Shown here in pieces: positions 7,819 through 17,693 of a stretch of 33,121 nt of DNA. The first letter of the stretch is position 1. Each line of letters begins with the position of its first letter. The stretch is taken from contig JAJRZX010000065.1 of the NCBI GenBank assembly GCA_024275045.1, positions 1 through 33,121 of the forward strand. Reading direction: 5' to 3'. Source of the stretch: Deltaproteobacteria bacterium (GTDB taxonomy: Bacteria > Desulfobacterota > GWC2-55-46 > JADFVP01). A model generated the notes under the pieces. It saw nothing but the letters and a program-made list of their open reading frames with translations, searched no databases and had not been told where the DNA came from. The translations under genes and the position numbers were made by a program.

Positions 7819-10137
7819 ATGAGAACAAATACCCTGATTTTTAAATCAACTTTTTTGCTCAGTCTCTTTGCGGCGTTCATGCTGATAACGGTTGGAGTTA
7901 CTTTTTACGTTGTACAGAGCCAGTCATCAGATGCCAGCGTTATAAATATCGCGGGACGGCAGAGGATGCTTACTCAGAAGATAACCAAGGAGAGCCTGAA
8001 CTTTTTAAAAGTAGGCATGAACAAAGAACTCTCCGGCAAGATACTTAATAACCTTAAACACACGGTAAGGCTCTTTGACAGAAGCCTCCTTGCCCTTAAG
8101 GACGGCGGTAAGACTGTTGGTACAAAAGGTTATAAGGTAACTCTGCCTCCAAGCCGCGGTGAGGCACGCCTTCAATTTCAAAAAGTTGCCGCACTCTGGG
8201 GCGCCTTTAAGAAGAACATTGATATTCTTACAGCCCCCATGTCTTCAGTGGGAAACCTTCAGGAATCCATTCAGAAGATTACCGGTAATAACATGGCTCT
8301 GCTCAAGGCCTCAAATAAGGCGGTAGGCATTCTCACGGAGCAGTCCGCGGCAAAGATATCTTTTCTTAAGACTGTTCTTATCTCCGCGCTCCTTATCACC
8401 ACTATTCTCGTAGTGCTATCGCTTTACTTTGCAAACAGAGTACTCTTTCGTCCCATAAAGAAATTCCTTGCCATGTTAAAAGACATCTCAGAGGGCGATG
8501 GAGACCTTACAAAGAGGATACATGTCTCCTCAAATGATGAGATAGGTGAGCTTGCAAGATACTTTAATACCTTTCTTGACAAGCTCAAGAAGATGATAGG
8601 CGAGATAAAGGATAACGCTGCCACGCTCTCCGAGCACTCACAGAACCTCTACTCAGCCTCATCACAGATGGAGATAGACACGGGTTCAATGTCATCTAAC
8701 GCTCAATCCGTAGCCGATACCTCAGGCGAGGTTGCCGCCAATGTAAAGACCGTGGCAAATGCCGCAGAAGTTGCATCGGCCAATGTTACAAATGTCTCCG
8801 CCTCCGTAGACGAGGTGAGTCAGAAGATAGTACAGGTTGACTCCACGACAAAGGACATACTCTCTAACATTCACACCGTTGCCGCGGCAATTGAGCAGAT
8901 GTCGTCCACGGTAAGCGAAATCACGAAAAACACCACCAAGGCCGCCGGCATCAGCGCAGATGCCACTGATAAGGCAGGTGAGGCAGAGATACTTATGAAA
9001 GACCTTAGCGCCAGCGCCGAGACCGTTGGAAAGGTAATTGAGGTGATAAATGATATTGCCGACCGCACGAACCTCCTTGCACTTAACGCCACCATTGAGG
9101 CGGCGAGCGCGGGAGAGGCGGGCAAGGGTTTTGCCGTTGTGGCCAATGAGGTAAAAGAACTTGCACGGCAGACGGCAGAGGCGACAAAAGAAGTAGTCAA
9201 ACAGATAGAAGAGATGCAGGGCAATACCACAGTAGCCGTTGAGGCCATTGGCAAGGTAGCCTCTACCATTCATGACATAAACGAGATAAACACCTCCATA
9301 GCAGCCTCTGTGGAAGAACAAGACGCAACCACCAATGAGATATCCAGGACCACTGTGCAGACCGTTACGGATATGGAGGCTGTCTCGCAGAACATGGAGG
9401 AGGTGGCACTTGGCGCCGAGGAGGTGGCAAAGAACGCGGCTGAGCTCTCAAGCGGAGTATTGGAAATCTCCAATAATATTCAAGAGGCCGCGGTGCGGGT
9501 TAATGAGGTATCTTCAGGGATACAGATAGTGGAGGACGCCTCAGTGAACACCCTTGACTCTGTAAAAGACGTGCACCGCAGCATAGACAACCTCTCTAAC
9601 GTCACAGGCAACCTTCATGACCTGGTGGGCCAGTTCATAATAGATGAGAACGATATAAGAGAGGTCTCAAGCACAACTGGGACAAGGCAGGGCAAACCCC
9701 GTAAGGGCAAGGCCGGGATTAAACCATTCATAACCTGGAAAGACCGTTACAGCGTTGGTGTAGATTTATTCGACTCTCAGCACAAGCGTCTCTTTACTTT
9801 AATCAATGACGTCCACGAGGCCATGGCCATGGGTTCCGGCAAGGAGCGCATGGGCAGCATACTTACGGAGTTAATAGATTATACGGCAAAACACTTTAAC
9901 GAAGAAGAAGAGCTCATGAAAAAAACAGGTTATGACGGGTACGAGGCCCACCACGAGAAACACACCTCTCTTGTTGAGACGGTTGTTGGTTTCAAGAATG
10001 ACTTTGATTCCGGCGCCGCGGAGGTGGACCTTAAGCTCATGAGTTTCCTCAAAGACTGGCTCTCCAAACACATCATGGGTACGGATATGAGGTACAAGAA
10101 GTTCTTTAAGGAAAAGGGCTGCGCAAAGGTGGCCTGA
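7819..10137 (+). CDS. methyl-accepting chemotaxis protein with PilJ/NarX-like sensor and C-terminal hemerythrin domain (copy 2)
   Basis: 772 residues, with helices at ~8-32 and ~182-203. The periplasmic part starts with [18 protein letters not shown], the hallmark of the PilJ/NarX-type N-terminal domain, so its sensor is unrelated to that of copy 1. From HAMP (~207-260) to the C-terminus it is nearly a copy of the first receptor, including the hairpin tip [19 protein letters not shown]. The hemerythrin domain (~636-768) has the complete ligand set: H655, H692-x3-E696, H711-x3-H715, H751-x4-D756. It should therefore bind a di-iron centre and O2 or a related ligand in the cytoplasm. AAAGGGAG lies upstream of ATG. 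Inferred role: reporting both a periplasmic signal and intracellular oxygen or redox state to CheA. Confidence 0.95.
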   Translation: MRTNTLIFKSTFLLSLFAAFMLITVGVTFYVVQSQSSDASVINIAGRQRMLTQKITKESLNFLKVGMNKELSGKILNNLKHTVRLFDRSLLALKDGGKTVGTKGYKVTLPPSRGEARLQFQKVAALWGAFKKNIDILTAPMSSVGNLQESIQKITGNNMALLKASNKAVGILTEQSAAKISFLKTVLISALLITTILVVLSLYFANRVLFRPIKKFLAMLKDISEGDGDLTKRIHVSSNDEIGELARYFNTFLDKLKKMIGEIKDNAATLSEHSQNLYSASSQMEIDTGSMSSNAQSVADTSGEVAANVKTVANAAEVASANVTNVSASVDEVSQKIVQVDSTTKDILSNIHTVAAAIEQMSSTVSEITKNTTKAAGISADATDKAGEAEILMKDLSASAETVGKVIEVINDIADRTNLLALNATIEAASAGEAGKGFAVVANEVKELARQTAEATKEVVKQIEEMQGNTTVAVEAIGKVASTIHDINEINTSIAASVEEQDATTNEISRTTVQTVTDMEAVSQNMEEVALGAEEVAKNAAELSSGVLEISNNIQEAAVRVNEVSSGIQIVEDASVNTLDSVKDVHRSIDNLSNVTGNLHDLVGQFIIDENDIREVSSTTGTRQGKPRKGKAGIKPFITWKDRYSVGVDLFDSQHKRLFTLINDVHEAMAMGSGKERMGSILTELIDYTAKHFNEEEELMKKTGYDGYEAHHEKHTSLVETVVGFKNDFDSGAAEVDLKLMSFLKDWLSKHIMGTDMRYKKFFKEKGCAKVA
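8473..10137 (+). repeat. duplicated receptor segment, copy 2 (HAMP to stop)
   Basis: Direct-repeat partner of 2920-4569, beginning with the same HAMP motif [14 protein letters not shown]. The similarity stops upstream of HAMP, so the duplication or recombination boundary lies at the sensor/HAMP junction. Confidence 0.85.
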
Positions 10138-10230
10138 GCCAACTTGTACTCACCACCCACATGAGATCTCCGCTGATGTATGTGGCCCGCATATCAGCCC
10201 CATGGACTCTCTCTTTGCAAGGAGCAGATA

Positions 10231-10716
10231 ATGCAATACGCAACTTTTTATATTGATGAAGCCCTTTACGGTATACCCATACTTACGGTAAGGGAGATAA
10301 GCAGGTTTTTCGATATCACTCCGATACAGGGAGCTGATGAGCGTATTGAGGGGCTTCTGAATCTGCGTGGACAGATTGTCACGGTACTTAACCTGGGCCG
10401 TTGTCTGCATACAATACCTGTCCCGCTCTCGGAGAAATCGCGTATCATTATCCTAAAGACTGATGAGACCCTAACCGCCGAGGCCGCTACAGCAGGCATC
10501 TCCACCTCACCCGATACACTTGCTTTACTTGTTAGCAGCATCGGAGACGTTGTGGACGCAGAGGACAACAGTATTGAACCTCCTCCGCCCCATTTATCAG
10601 GCACCTATGTATCAGGCATTGTACAGCATGGCAGCGAACTTCTCACACTGCTCTCCACGGAGTGGCTCTGCGCACTTGAAGAAGATGACGGTATTCCGTT
10701 AACAGTGAAGAGCTGA
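10231..10716 (+). CDS. cheW: chemotaxis coupling protein CheW
   Basis: 161 residues from ATG at 10231, which has AAGGAG 6 bases upstream. An in-frame ATG at 10180 would add 17 residues with no match to CheW, so I reject it. The CheW fold is visible: YATFYIDEALYGIPILTVREI, then IEGLLNLRGQIVTVLNLGRCL, SRIIILKTDE, a 15-20 residue Ala/Thr-rich insertion, LALLVSSIGDVVDAED, and VSGIVQHGSELLTLLST. CheW bridges receptor tips and CheA on the cytoplasmic face of receptor arrays. This copy comes in addition to the two CheW-like domains inside the hybrid CheA. Confidence 0.93.
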   Translation: MQYATFYIDEALYGIPILTVREISRFFDITPIQGADERIEGLLNLRGQIVTVLNLGRCLHTIPVPLSEKSRIIILKTDETLTAEAATAGISTSPDTLALLVSSIGDVVDAEDNSIEPPPPHLSGTYVSGIVQHGSELLTLLSTEWLCALEEDDGIPLTVKS

Positions 10717-10843
10717 TATAGGAGAGTACGAAGAGGTATTGCTCACGCTTATATTTTCTTAATAAAGAGGTCTAACCCTGTACGCAGCGCCTTGAGATAA
10801 GACTGGACAAGAGAGGTTAAGCTGCAACGACAAGGAGCGGATT

Positions 10844-11938
10844 GTGGACGGCAATAAAATAAAAGTTTTAATCATAGACGACTCTGTTACATACAGGGCA
10901 ATTCTCTCAAAGACACTCTCATCCATTGAGGGATGTGAGGTGGTAGGCGCGGCGACGAACGGGAAGGTGGGTCTTGATATGGTTGCCCTTCACAGACCTG
11001 ATCTCGTAACCCTTGATATAGAGATGCCGGTTATGGGCGGCCTTGAGACGCTTCAGCACCTTACAGGAAAGTACAAGGATACGGGTGTCATCATCGTCTC
11101 ATCCGCCAATGCTCACTCCGCTGACCAGACAGTGGAGGCGCTCAGCCTTGGCTGCCTTGAGTTTATCGTTAAACCCGATACCACGAGCCTGGCAGTGGCA
11201 AGAGAGGCCCTTGAGAAGCAGATACGCCACGTACTCTCAGTCTACAGAAAAAAAATAGGCGCCCCCCTCATAAAGTCCCCTCCCGCGGCAACGCCTCCCC
11301 TACAGAGATCTGTTGCCGCCTCGAGAGCGTACAGGGGCAAGATAAAAGAGCCCCGCATACTTGACCTTATCGCCATTGGCACGTCTACAGGGGGGCCGCG
11401 CGCCCTTGAAGAGCTCATCACAAGGCTTCCCGGCACAATCCCCGTACCTATTGTAGTGGTTCAGCACATGCCCCCACTCTTTACAAAATCGCTGGCGAAA
11501 AACATCAATGATAAATCCGCCCTCAATGTCTGCGAGGGCAGCGACGGGCAGAAAATTATGGCAGGCAATGTCTACATCGCCCCCGGCGGCAGACACATGG
11601 CCTTACTTAAAGGCAGCGACAGGCAGGCTCATATAACCATAAATGACAATGCCCCGGAAAACTCATGCAGACCTTCTGTTGATGTGCTCTTCAGGTCTCT
11701 TACAACAGTGTACCGCCCGACGAGAATCCTCTGTGTAATCCTCACGGGAATGGGGGCAGATGGAGTAAAAGGCGTACAGTATCTACAGGAGCAAGAGGGT
11801 GGGTACTGCATTACTCAGTCGGAAAAATCATGTGTTGTCTACGGCATGCCGCGCTCTATAGCGGAGGCAAAGCTCTCTCACGAACCTCTGGACCTTAAAG
11901 ACATAGCGCGGCGGATTACATCTCTCAGCATGTACTGA
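10844..11938 (+). CDS. cheB: chemotaxis response regulator protein-glutamate methylesterase CheB
   Basis: 364 residues from a GTG start, chosen because AAGGAG lies 6 bases before it. The N-terminal receiver has Asp58 as phospho-acceptor (VTLDIEMPVMGG) and ends near residue 125. A ~45-residue Pro/Ala/Arg-rich linker leads to the methylesterase domain, with the catalytic triad Ser181 (IGTSTGGP), His208 (VVVQHMP) and Asp306 (LTGMGADG). It removes methyl groups from receptor glutamates, and may deamidate receptor glutamines, when phosphorylated by CheA. Together with CheR in the same operon it provides adaptation for the two receptors. No cheD is seen nearby. Confidence 0.95.
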   Translation: MDGNKIKVLIIDDSVTYRAILSKTLSSIEGCEVVGAATNGKVGLDMVALHRPDLVTLDIEMPVMGGLETLQHLTGKYKDTGVIIVSSANAHSADQTVEALSLGCLEFIVKPDTTSLAVAREALEKQIRHVLSVYRKKIGAPLIKSPPAATPPLQRSVAASRAYRGKIKEPRILDLIAIGTSTGGPRALEELITRLPGTIPVPIVVVQHMPPLFTKSLAKNINDKSALNVCEGSDGQKIMAGNVYIAPGGRHMALLKGSDRQAHITINDNAPENSCRPSVDVLFRSLTTVYRPTRILCVILTGMGADGVKGVQYLQEQEGGYCITQSEKSCVVYGMPRSIAEAKLSHEPLDLKDIARRITSLSMY

Positions 11939-12042
11939 GAGGATTAAGGGATGAGACAAAAGACAGGGGAAAGACTATATTTTTACTAACCTTTACCAAC
12001 TACGGGAATCTCTAAAACACAAAACAGGGGACTGCGGATACC

Positions 12043-12897
12043 ATGGCGATAAGCAAAGAAGAGTTCGACCTCTTCAGGACGTATATAAAGGACAAGAGCG
12101 GCATTACCCTTAACTACGGCAAGGAATACCTTGTTGAGAACCGCCTCTCCGTCCTCATGGCACAGAACGGCTGCGAGACTTTGCTGGACTTTTACAAGAA
12201 AATTTCCCTTAACAACAGCCAGCTCGGCAAAAAAGTCATTGACGCCATGACAACGAATGAGACCCTGTGGTTTAGAGACGCTACCTTTGTTGAGGCAATG
12301 GAGGATAAGGTCATACCGTGGCTTATACGCAAGGCAGCGAAAAAGACCGTTCGCATATGGAGCGCCGCCTCATCAACCGGGCAGGAGGCTTACTCCGTTG
12401 CCATGCTCATTGATGACGCGCTACGTAAAGGCGGTGCAGCTGCTCCGCCCGCTAACAGGTTCCAGATAACAGGCACGGATATATCTCCATCCGTAATCTT
12501 CATGGCAGTTGCCGGCAGATACAGCCAACTTGCCGTATCACGAGGCATGCGTCCGGAGTTTCTCACCAAGTACTTTAAGAAAGAGGGCGTAGTTTATACG
12601 ATTGACGAGAAACTTCGCAATATGGTCACCTTCAAGCAGCTCAACCTTACGGAGTCTTTTCTCACCATGGGACAATTTGACCTCATACTCTGCCGTTATG
12701 TGCTTATTTATTTTGATGAAGATCTGAAGTTAAAGATATGCAGCAAATTTCACAAGGCCCTGCACGCTGAGAGCCTTCTCGCCATCGGCGCCACGGAATC
12801 CATACGCGGCTCCAAGGACTTCACTCGTATATTAACGGGAAGAAGCACGTTATATTACCCTCTCTCAAAGGGTAATGATACCTTCAACGGGTTCTAA
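12043..12897 (+). CDS. cheR: chemotaxis protein methyltransferase CheR
   Basis: 284 residues. An N-terminal helical domain (FDLFRTYIKDKSGITL ... FYKKIS) is followed by the S-adenosylmethionine-dependent methyltransferase domain. Motifs seen are MTTNETLWFRD, IWSAASSTGQEAYS (cofactor loop), ITGTDISPSVI and FDLILCRYVLIYF. The last is usually CRNVLIYF, so Asn is replaced by Tyr here. There is no C-terminal TPR extension. It methylates receptor glutamates. The ribosome-binding site is weak (AGGGG about 12 bases before ATG). A 104-base gap separates it from cheB. Confidence 0.94.
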   Translation: MAISKEEFDLFRTYIKDKSGITLNYGKEYLVENRLSVLMAQNGCETLLDFYKKISLNNSQLGKKVIDAMTTNETLWFRDATFVEAMEDKVIPWLIRKAAKKTVRIWSAASSTGQEAYSVAMLIDDALRKGGAAAPPANRFQITGTDISPSVIFMAVAGRYSQLAVSRGMRPEFLTKYFKKEGVVYTIDEKLRNMVTFKQLNLTESFLTMGQFDLILCRYVLIYFDEDLKLKICSKFHKALHAESLLAIGATESIRGSKDFTRILTGRSTLYYPLSKGNDTFNGF

Positions 12898-12948
12898 TGC
12901 CTGAGAAGATTTTTTGATAGCCGCAATGGTAGAGATAAGGGAGAACAG

Positions 12949-13326
12949 ATGAAAATAATGACGGTTGACGACTCCAGAATAATACGAACCATTATCAAGG
13001 GTATCATAGCCACTCTGGGCTACGAGACAGTGGAGGCCGACTGTGGCGCTGCCGCACTAAAGCTCCTTGGCCAGACCGATGCAGATGTATCCCTTATACT
13101 TCTTGACTGGAATATGCCGGGGATGAACGGCCTTGAGGTGCTTCAGGCCATTAAGGCGGATGAGAACCTTAAAGATATTCCCGTGATGATGGTAACAACA
13201 GAGGCGGAGAAGAGTAATATTGTAAAGGCCATACAGAACGGAGCAGCCAATTACCTGACAAAACCATTTCAGCAGGAAGAGCTGGCCGGAAAGATTATGG
13301 AGTGCCTTGGCATGGGGAGTATCTAA
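12949..13326 (+). CDS. cheY: single-domain response regulator CheY
   Basis: 125 residues, a lone receiver domain. The acidic pair is Asp7/Asp8 (TVDDSR), the phospho-acceptor is Asp53 (LLDWNMPGMNG), the switch Thr is at 83-84 (MVTTEAE), and the conserved Lys is Lys105 (YLTKPF). Its usual role is to carry the signal from CheA to the flagellar motor switch. The motor genes are not in this window. Its stop codon overlaps the start of the HDOD gene (TAATG), showing translational coupling. Confidence 0.94.
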   Translation: MKIMTVDDSRIIRTIIKGIIATLGYETVEADCGAAALKLLGQTDADVSLILLDWNMPGMNGLEVLQAIKADENLKDIPVMMVTTEAEKSNIVKAIQNGAANYLTKPFQQEELAGKIMECLGMGSI

Positions 13327-14204
13327 TGAGTGAATCAAATCGGGATGATATTTTAAGGACTCTCGCTGCTGTCAGCGACCTTCCAACGCTGCCGCAGGTG
13401 GTAACAAAGCTGCAGGAAGAGATGGCCTCTCCTAATGCCTCCGCAGGTTCCATATCGGATATAATACGCGAGGACCCGGCTATCTCCATTAAGACCCTGA
13501 GAGTTGCCAACTCCCCGCTTTACGGTCTTGGCCGCAAGGTTACGGATATCAGAGACGCCGTACGCGTACTGGGGCTGAAGGAGGTTTACAATATTGTTAT
13601 GAGCATGTCCACGCTCAACCTCTTTAAGAGCGACACTCATATAAACTACAAAAAATTCTGGACACATTGCCTCTCCGTGGCTTTTGCCACAAAGGCCATA
13701 TTTGAGTTTACAGGGGATATGGAGCGCCCGTTAGAAAAAGAAGAGCTGGCAGACCTCTTTATAGCAGGGCTGCTTCATGATATTGGCATACTTGTACTGG
13801 ATCAATACAAACCAGAGCTCTATAAAATGGTTCTTCAAAAAGTATCGGAGCTCGGCGAGGTGCCTCTATATGGCGTGGAGTACGAGCTTCTGGGAATTTC
13901 CCACGGCGAGATTGGCGAGTTTCTCATGAACAAATGGAATATCCCAGCGCATATTGCCACTGCCGTAGCCTTTCACCACAGGTCTGAAGCCATAACCGGT
14001 AAGAGAGAGCTTACGGAGATACTGCACATAGCTGATTTTATCTGTAATAATCAGGGGCTTGATAACGGCCTCGGTGTGCTGCCTACGTCATTTTCCGATG
14101 AGGCATGGAGTAACCTTAACCTTTCCATTAACGATATAAGTGCAATAATTGAGAAGGTACGAGTGGAATCAGAGAACTCCGCTATTCTCATGGCCCTTGC
14201 CTGA
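13326..14204 (+). CDS. HDOD domain protein
   Basis: 292 residues from ATG at 13326, which overlaps the cheY stop codon. An earlier in-frame ATG at 13302 lies inside cheY and adds only 8 residues, so the later start is preferred. The HDOD domain covers about residues 15-215: LPTLPQVVTKLQEEM, IIREDPAISIKTLRVANSP, DIRDAVRVLGLKEVYNIV, AGLLHDIGILVLDQY and IATAVAFHHRSEA. The fold is related to HD phosphohydrolases. Family members usually act as signalling scaffolds or regulators, and catalysis has not generally been shown. Its place between cheY and cheX suggests a regulatory output or c-di-GMP-linked role in this chemosensory pathway. That is an inference. Confidence 0.88.
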   Translation: MSESNRDDILRTLAAVSDLPTLPQVVTKLQEEMASPNASAGSISDIIREDPAISIKTLRVANSPLYGLGRKVTDIRDAVRVLGLKEVYNIVMSMSTLNLFKSDTHINYKKFWTHCLSVAFATKAIFEFTGDMERPLEKEELADLFIAGLLHDIGILVLDQYKPELYKMVLQKVSELGEVPLYGVEYELLGISHGEIGEFLMNKWNIPAHIATAVAFHHRSEAITGKRELTEILHIADFICNNQGLDNGLGVLPTSFSDEAWSNLNLSINDISAIIEKVRVESENSAILMALA

Positions 14205-14247
14205 GGTGGCTGTACAGAGGATATACCCAAATAACCGAGAGGAAAAT

Positions 14248-14718
14248 ATGGAAAAGCAGAATGCCAAGAACCAGAAACTCATAGATGGGCTTCAGGGCGC
14301 TGTCTCGTCTCTTTTTAATACAATGATAGGTCTGGAGCCCCTTTATAAGGAAGGCACAGAGGCTGATACCTTCTCCCTTAGCGCCGATGTCGCTGGTATC
14401 ATGTACATACAGGCAGACCCGCCGGGCATGGTTGCCTGCGGTGCCCCTACCGTACTTGCACGCAGTATCATAGGCAAGATGACAGGTATTGCCGAGGCTG
14501 AGCTTGAGGAGGGGGATATATCCGACGGGCTTGCGGAGATGGTAAATATGCTCTGCGGCCATATTAAGACCCAGCTGCCGGAGCTCTGTATTAACCTCAC
14601 TCCTCCGCTCTCGCTTATTGGCAGAGAGAGCAAGGTATGCTGGAAGACCGCTCATCCATCCATAGTGCTGAGATTTGATATCTCAGGCAGTGAGCTAACT
14701 GTTGCGGCAGCACTGTAA
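14248..14718 (+). CDS. cheX: CheX-like chemotaxis phosphatase
   Basis: 156 residues from ATG at 14248, preceded by GAGAGGAAAAT. The longer frame from 14149 overlaps the previous gene and has an unlikely N-terminus. The central helix ISDGLAEMVNMLCGHIKT has the E-x2-N pair (Glu97, Asn100) that marks the active site of the CheC/CheX/FliY phosphatases. IMYIQADPPGMVACGAP and LSLIGRESKV fit the CheX fold. It would dephosphorylate CheY-P and end the signal, filling the place of the absent CheZ. It is the last gene of the operon. It could be a more distant CheX-domain protein with another receiver as its target. Confidence 0.8.
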   Translation: MEKQNAKNQKLIDGLQGAVSSLFNTMIGLEPLYKEGTEADTFSLSADVAGIMYIQADPPGMVACGAPTVLARSIIGKMTGIAEAELEEGDISDGLAEMVNMLCGHIKTQLPELCINLTPPLSLIGRESKVCWKTAHPSIVLRFDISGSELTVAAAL

Positions 14719-14724
14719 AAGCAC

Positions 14725-14780
14725 AGGCCGCTCTGAAGGGGGCCTCTATCTTACGAGTATCTTTACTCACGGGACTCGTA
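14725..14780. terminator. hairpins in the convergent gap between cheX and the HD-GYP gene
   Basis: AGGCC (14725-14729) pairs with GGCCT (14741-14745). TACGAGT (14752-14758) pairs with ACTCGTA (14774-14780), and inside it GAGTA-TCTT-TACTC can form instead. There are no good T runs. Position between convergent genes suggests a weak or factor-assisted terminator in both directions. Confidence 0.4.
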
Positions 14781-17693
14781 TTAAGACAAAAGACTAACCA
14801 CGTCACAGGTTTTCAAGTAATTCTCAACAATAGCCGGGTCAAACTGAGTACCCGAGCATCTCTTCAGCTCATCAATAATCACTTTCATGGGCTGGCCCTT
14901 TCTGTATGGCCTGTCCGCGCCCATGGCGTCCACGGTATCTGATACAGCCAGTATTCTGGCAAAGAGCGGTATATCCATCCCCCTCAGCCCATCGGGATAA
15001 CCCGTACCGTCAAAGCACTCGTGGTGCCCTCTTATGGCCGGAAGCAGGTGTGTAAGCTGCTGTATGGGTGCGAGTATGTCAGAGCCTATGACAGGATGTT
15101 TCTTAATCTCAGAGAACTCCTCCTCCGTAAGCTTTCCGGACTTATCAAGTATGGACTCAAAAGTGCCTATCTTGCCGATATCATGGAGAAGACCGGCTAT
15201 CCTCAGGTCATTAAGCTCTTTTTCTCTTAGCCCCGCCTTCCTGCCGATATTAAGGGCTATACGGGTAACCCTCTCAGAGTGACCATGGGTCCAGGGGCTC
15301 TTGGCATCTATGGATCTTGCAAGGGCGCTTATCGTACCCATGGAAAAGTCTTCAAGGTCTCGCACCAGCCTTGCGTTAGTAAGAGCTACCGCAACATGGT
15401 GCGAGAGGTCCTCAAGTGTGGCCAGGTCTGAAGGCAAAAAGGCCGAGACACGGCGCGATATAAGACCGAGAATACCTATGACCTTCCCGTTTGCGATCAG
15501 GGGTATACGTAAAACCGAGACGTAACCATCATTCATCAGGTCTCTCTCAAGGCGAAGCGGAGATTTAATGGCGGAAAGATCCGCGATATACTCAGGTCTT
15601 CTCGTATCAACAACAGTTGTGAGACTCGTTGCGTCAAAAGACATAACCACACTCTCACGCACTCCGTCTTTCTCAAAACCCGCAGTAAAGGTGAACTCCT
15701 CTCTTACGCTGTCAACCTCTATTATCCTCAGCCAATCGCAGGAGACAAGCCTTGAGACCATGCCGGCGGTAAGCTCCATTACTGCATCAAGGTCAAGCGT
15801 GGAGAGTATAGCCTTGGATATCGTGCTTATAGTCTCAATGGTCTCTACCTTTCTTGATAGTTCCATGGCCCTGCTGATAGACTCACTGTAATGACGGGCG
15901 TCCTCAAGTGCGATGGATACCTGGTTGGCAACGGCCTGCATTAATCTTTTTTTCCTCTCCGATATGCCGCCGCAGCAATCTTGTTCACCTCCAAGACATA
16001 AACATACAAGAAGCCCCTGATACTCTCTCTTGCCGACAAGAGGGAGCAACGCGATTAAATCGGCGTTATCCACCCATTCGCAGACCCCCTCCTGCTGCAG
16101 CTTGAGGGGGACTCCGTCCTTTGAGGCGGACTCCATATATATACGCCCCGTATCCATGGCGTTCTTTACGGATAGGTTGCCTGTGGCCAGAGGCTCGGTC
16201 TTAAAGAGCGGCAGCATGCCGCGGGCAAGCCCTGACGCCTCGGCTGGCCTTAGAATCTTTCTCTCTGCGTCCCAGACATATGAGATGACAAGGTCTACTG
16301 TAATAATGTCACGGGTAATCTCCACAACGCTTTTCATAAGCTCGTCAATATCAACGATACTGGATGTAGCCTCAGAGAGCATAAGCAGGTTTTTCATGGT
16401 CTCAGTCTCACGGCGCGCCTCTTGCTCTGCATGCTTTCTCGCCGTAATATCCTGAATTGTGCCGAACATCTCAGAGGGCTCGCCATTCCCATCGAATTTC
16501 AAGGTGCCCAGTCCATTAACCCATCTTTCTTCTCCGGTCCGTAAATTTATTATCTTGTATTCCCTGTCAAACTTCTGCTTCTGCCTGATTACGTTATGCT
16601 GTAAATAATGGTGTATTTCCTCTCTATAATCAGGGTGAACAATCTCAAGCCAGCCCTGCACATCTCTCTTAAAGCCCTCATCTATCCCGAATATATAATC
16701 CAGTGTCTGTGAGTTAGTCCAGATACCACTCTTGATATCCCAGACATAGTATCCAAGGCCGGCTGCCTTCTCAGCCTCATGAAGTCTGGTTTTGCTGTCA
16801 AGCAGCTCCTGCTCATCGCGTTTACGTCTGGTAATATCACGCACAATGGCCTGCAGCACATCCCTTCCCGCAAGGCGCATACGTGTCAGCAGCACCTCGG
16901 CCGGAAAGACCACTCCATCGGCACGCCTGTGACTCCACTCAAAAAAAAGCCGGCCCTCTTGCAGAGCAGTCTCGCACTTTTCTCTTGCGGCCTCATTTGA
17001 GGGACTTCCGTCCGGCTGAGTCAGAGGGGACCAATCACCCGGTTTTGTGTTAAGAAATTCCTCTTTTCTGGTACAGCCGAATACCTTTAGCGTGGCTTTA
17101 TTGCAGTCAATAAAGCCATTACTATCCAGCAGCATAATCGCGTCGCTTGAAGACTCAAAAATGGTTCTGAACTTATTGGCTAAGTCCTTACCATGATTTA
17201 GACTTAGGAGAAGTTCTTCCTCGGCCTTAATCTTAGCGGTAATATCTTCTTTTACAGCGATAAAATTAGTAATGACCCCATTCTTGTCAACTAAAGGAGA
17301 GATTGAGGCCTCTTCCCAGTAAAGCTCTCCGTTTTTCTTCTTGTTATGCAGCCGCCCCTTCCATACCTTTTCCGAGAGAATGGTATCCCAGAGCTCCTTG
17401 TAAAATTCCGGCGGATGTTCGCCGCTCTTCCACAAACGGGGATTCTCTCCCCGGGCCTCCTCGAGATTATACCCCGTAAGGTCCATGCATTTTGGGTTCA
17501 TGTACTCAATGGCGCCATCGCGGTCAGTTATTATTACCGATAACGGACTCTCCTCTATGGCGCGGTAAAAGGTGCCTGATGGAAGGCCTGTATCTTTATC
17601 TCTTACCTCAAGGCGATTTTTATCCGCTAATTTACCCCGAAGCAGACGCAGCTCTTTTATAAGGTCCTCTTTTGACCTGCTCTCATCGCTCAT
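14781..17693 (-). CDS. PAS-PAS-PAS-GAF-GAF-HD-GYP signalling protein
   Basis: 970 residues, cytoplasmic. Three PAS domains with PAC tails lie at about 45-155 (FYRAIEESPLSVIITDRDG), 172-290 and 305-420 (DITARKHAEQE). Two GAF-like domains lie at about 430-605 and 625-775. The HD-GYP domain (~780-965) has HGHSERVTR, LLHDIGKIG, HHECFDGTGYPDG and DRPYRKG, so all metal- and substrate-binding signatures are intact and it should hydrolyse c-di-GMP. The multiple sensor domains suggest control by redox, heme/flavin or small ligands, but no cofactor site can be named. It is convergent with the chemotaxis operon and has its own AT-rich upstream region. No GGDEF domain is present. Confidence 0.93.
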   Translation of the reverse strand: MSDESRSKEDLIKELRLLRGKLADKNRLEVRDKDTGLPSGTFYRAIEESPLSVIITDRDGAIEYMNPKCMDLTGYNLEEARGENPRLWKSGEHPPEFYKELWDTILSEKVWKGRLHNKKKNGELYWEEASISPLVDKNGVITNFIAVKEDITAKIKAEEELLLSLNHGKDLANKFRTIFESSSDAIMLLDSNGFIDCNKATLKVFGCTRKEEFLNTKPGDWSPLTQPDGSPSNEAAREKCETALQEGRLFFEWSHRRADGVVFPAEVLLTRMRLAGRDVLQAIVRDITRRKRDEQELLDSKTRLHEAEKAAGLGYYVWDIKSGIWTNSQTLDYIFGIDEGFKRDVQGWLEIVHPDYREEIHHYLQHNVIRQKQKFDREYKIINLRTGEERWVNGLGTLKFDGNGEPSEMFGTIQDITARKHAEQEARRETETMKNLLMLSEATSSIVDIDELMKSVVEITRDIITVDLVISYVWDAERKILRPAEASGLARGMLPLFKTEPLATGNLSVKNAMDTGRIYMESASKDGVPLKLQQEGVCEWVDNADLIALLPLVGKREYQGLLVCLCLGGEQDCCGGISERKKRLMQAVANQVSIALEDARHYSESISRAMELSRKVETIETISTISKAILSTLDLDAVMELTAGMVSRLVSCDWLRIIEVDSVREEFTFTAGFEKDGVRESVVMSFDATSLTTVVDTRRPEYIADLSAIKSPLRLERDLMNDGYVSVLRIPLIANGKVIGILGLISRRVSAFLPSDLATLEDLSHHVAVALTNARLVRDLEDFSMGTISALARSIDAKSPWTHGHSERVTRIALNIGRKAGLREKELNDLRIAGLLHDIGKIGTFESILDKSGKLTEEEFSEIKKHPVIGSDILAPIQQLTHLLPAIRGHHECFDGTGYPDGLRGMDIPLFARILAVSDTVDAMGADRPYRKGQPMKVIIDELKRCSGTQFDPAIVENYLKTCDVVSLLS

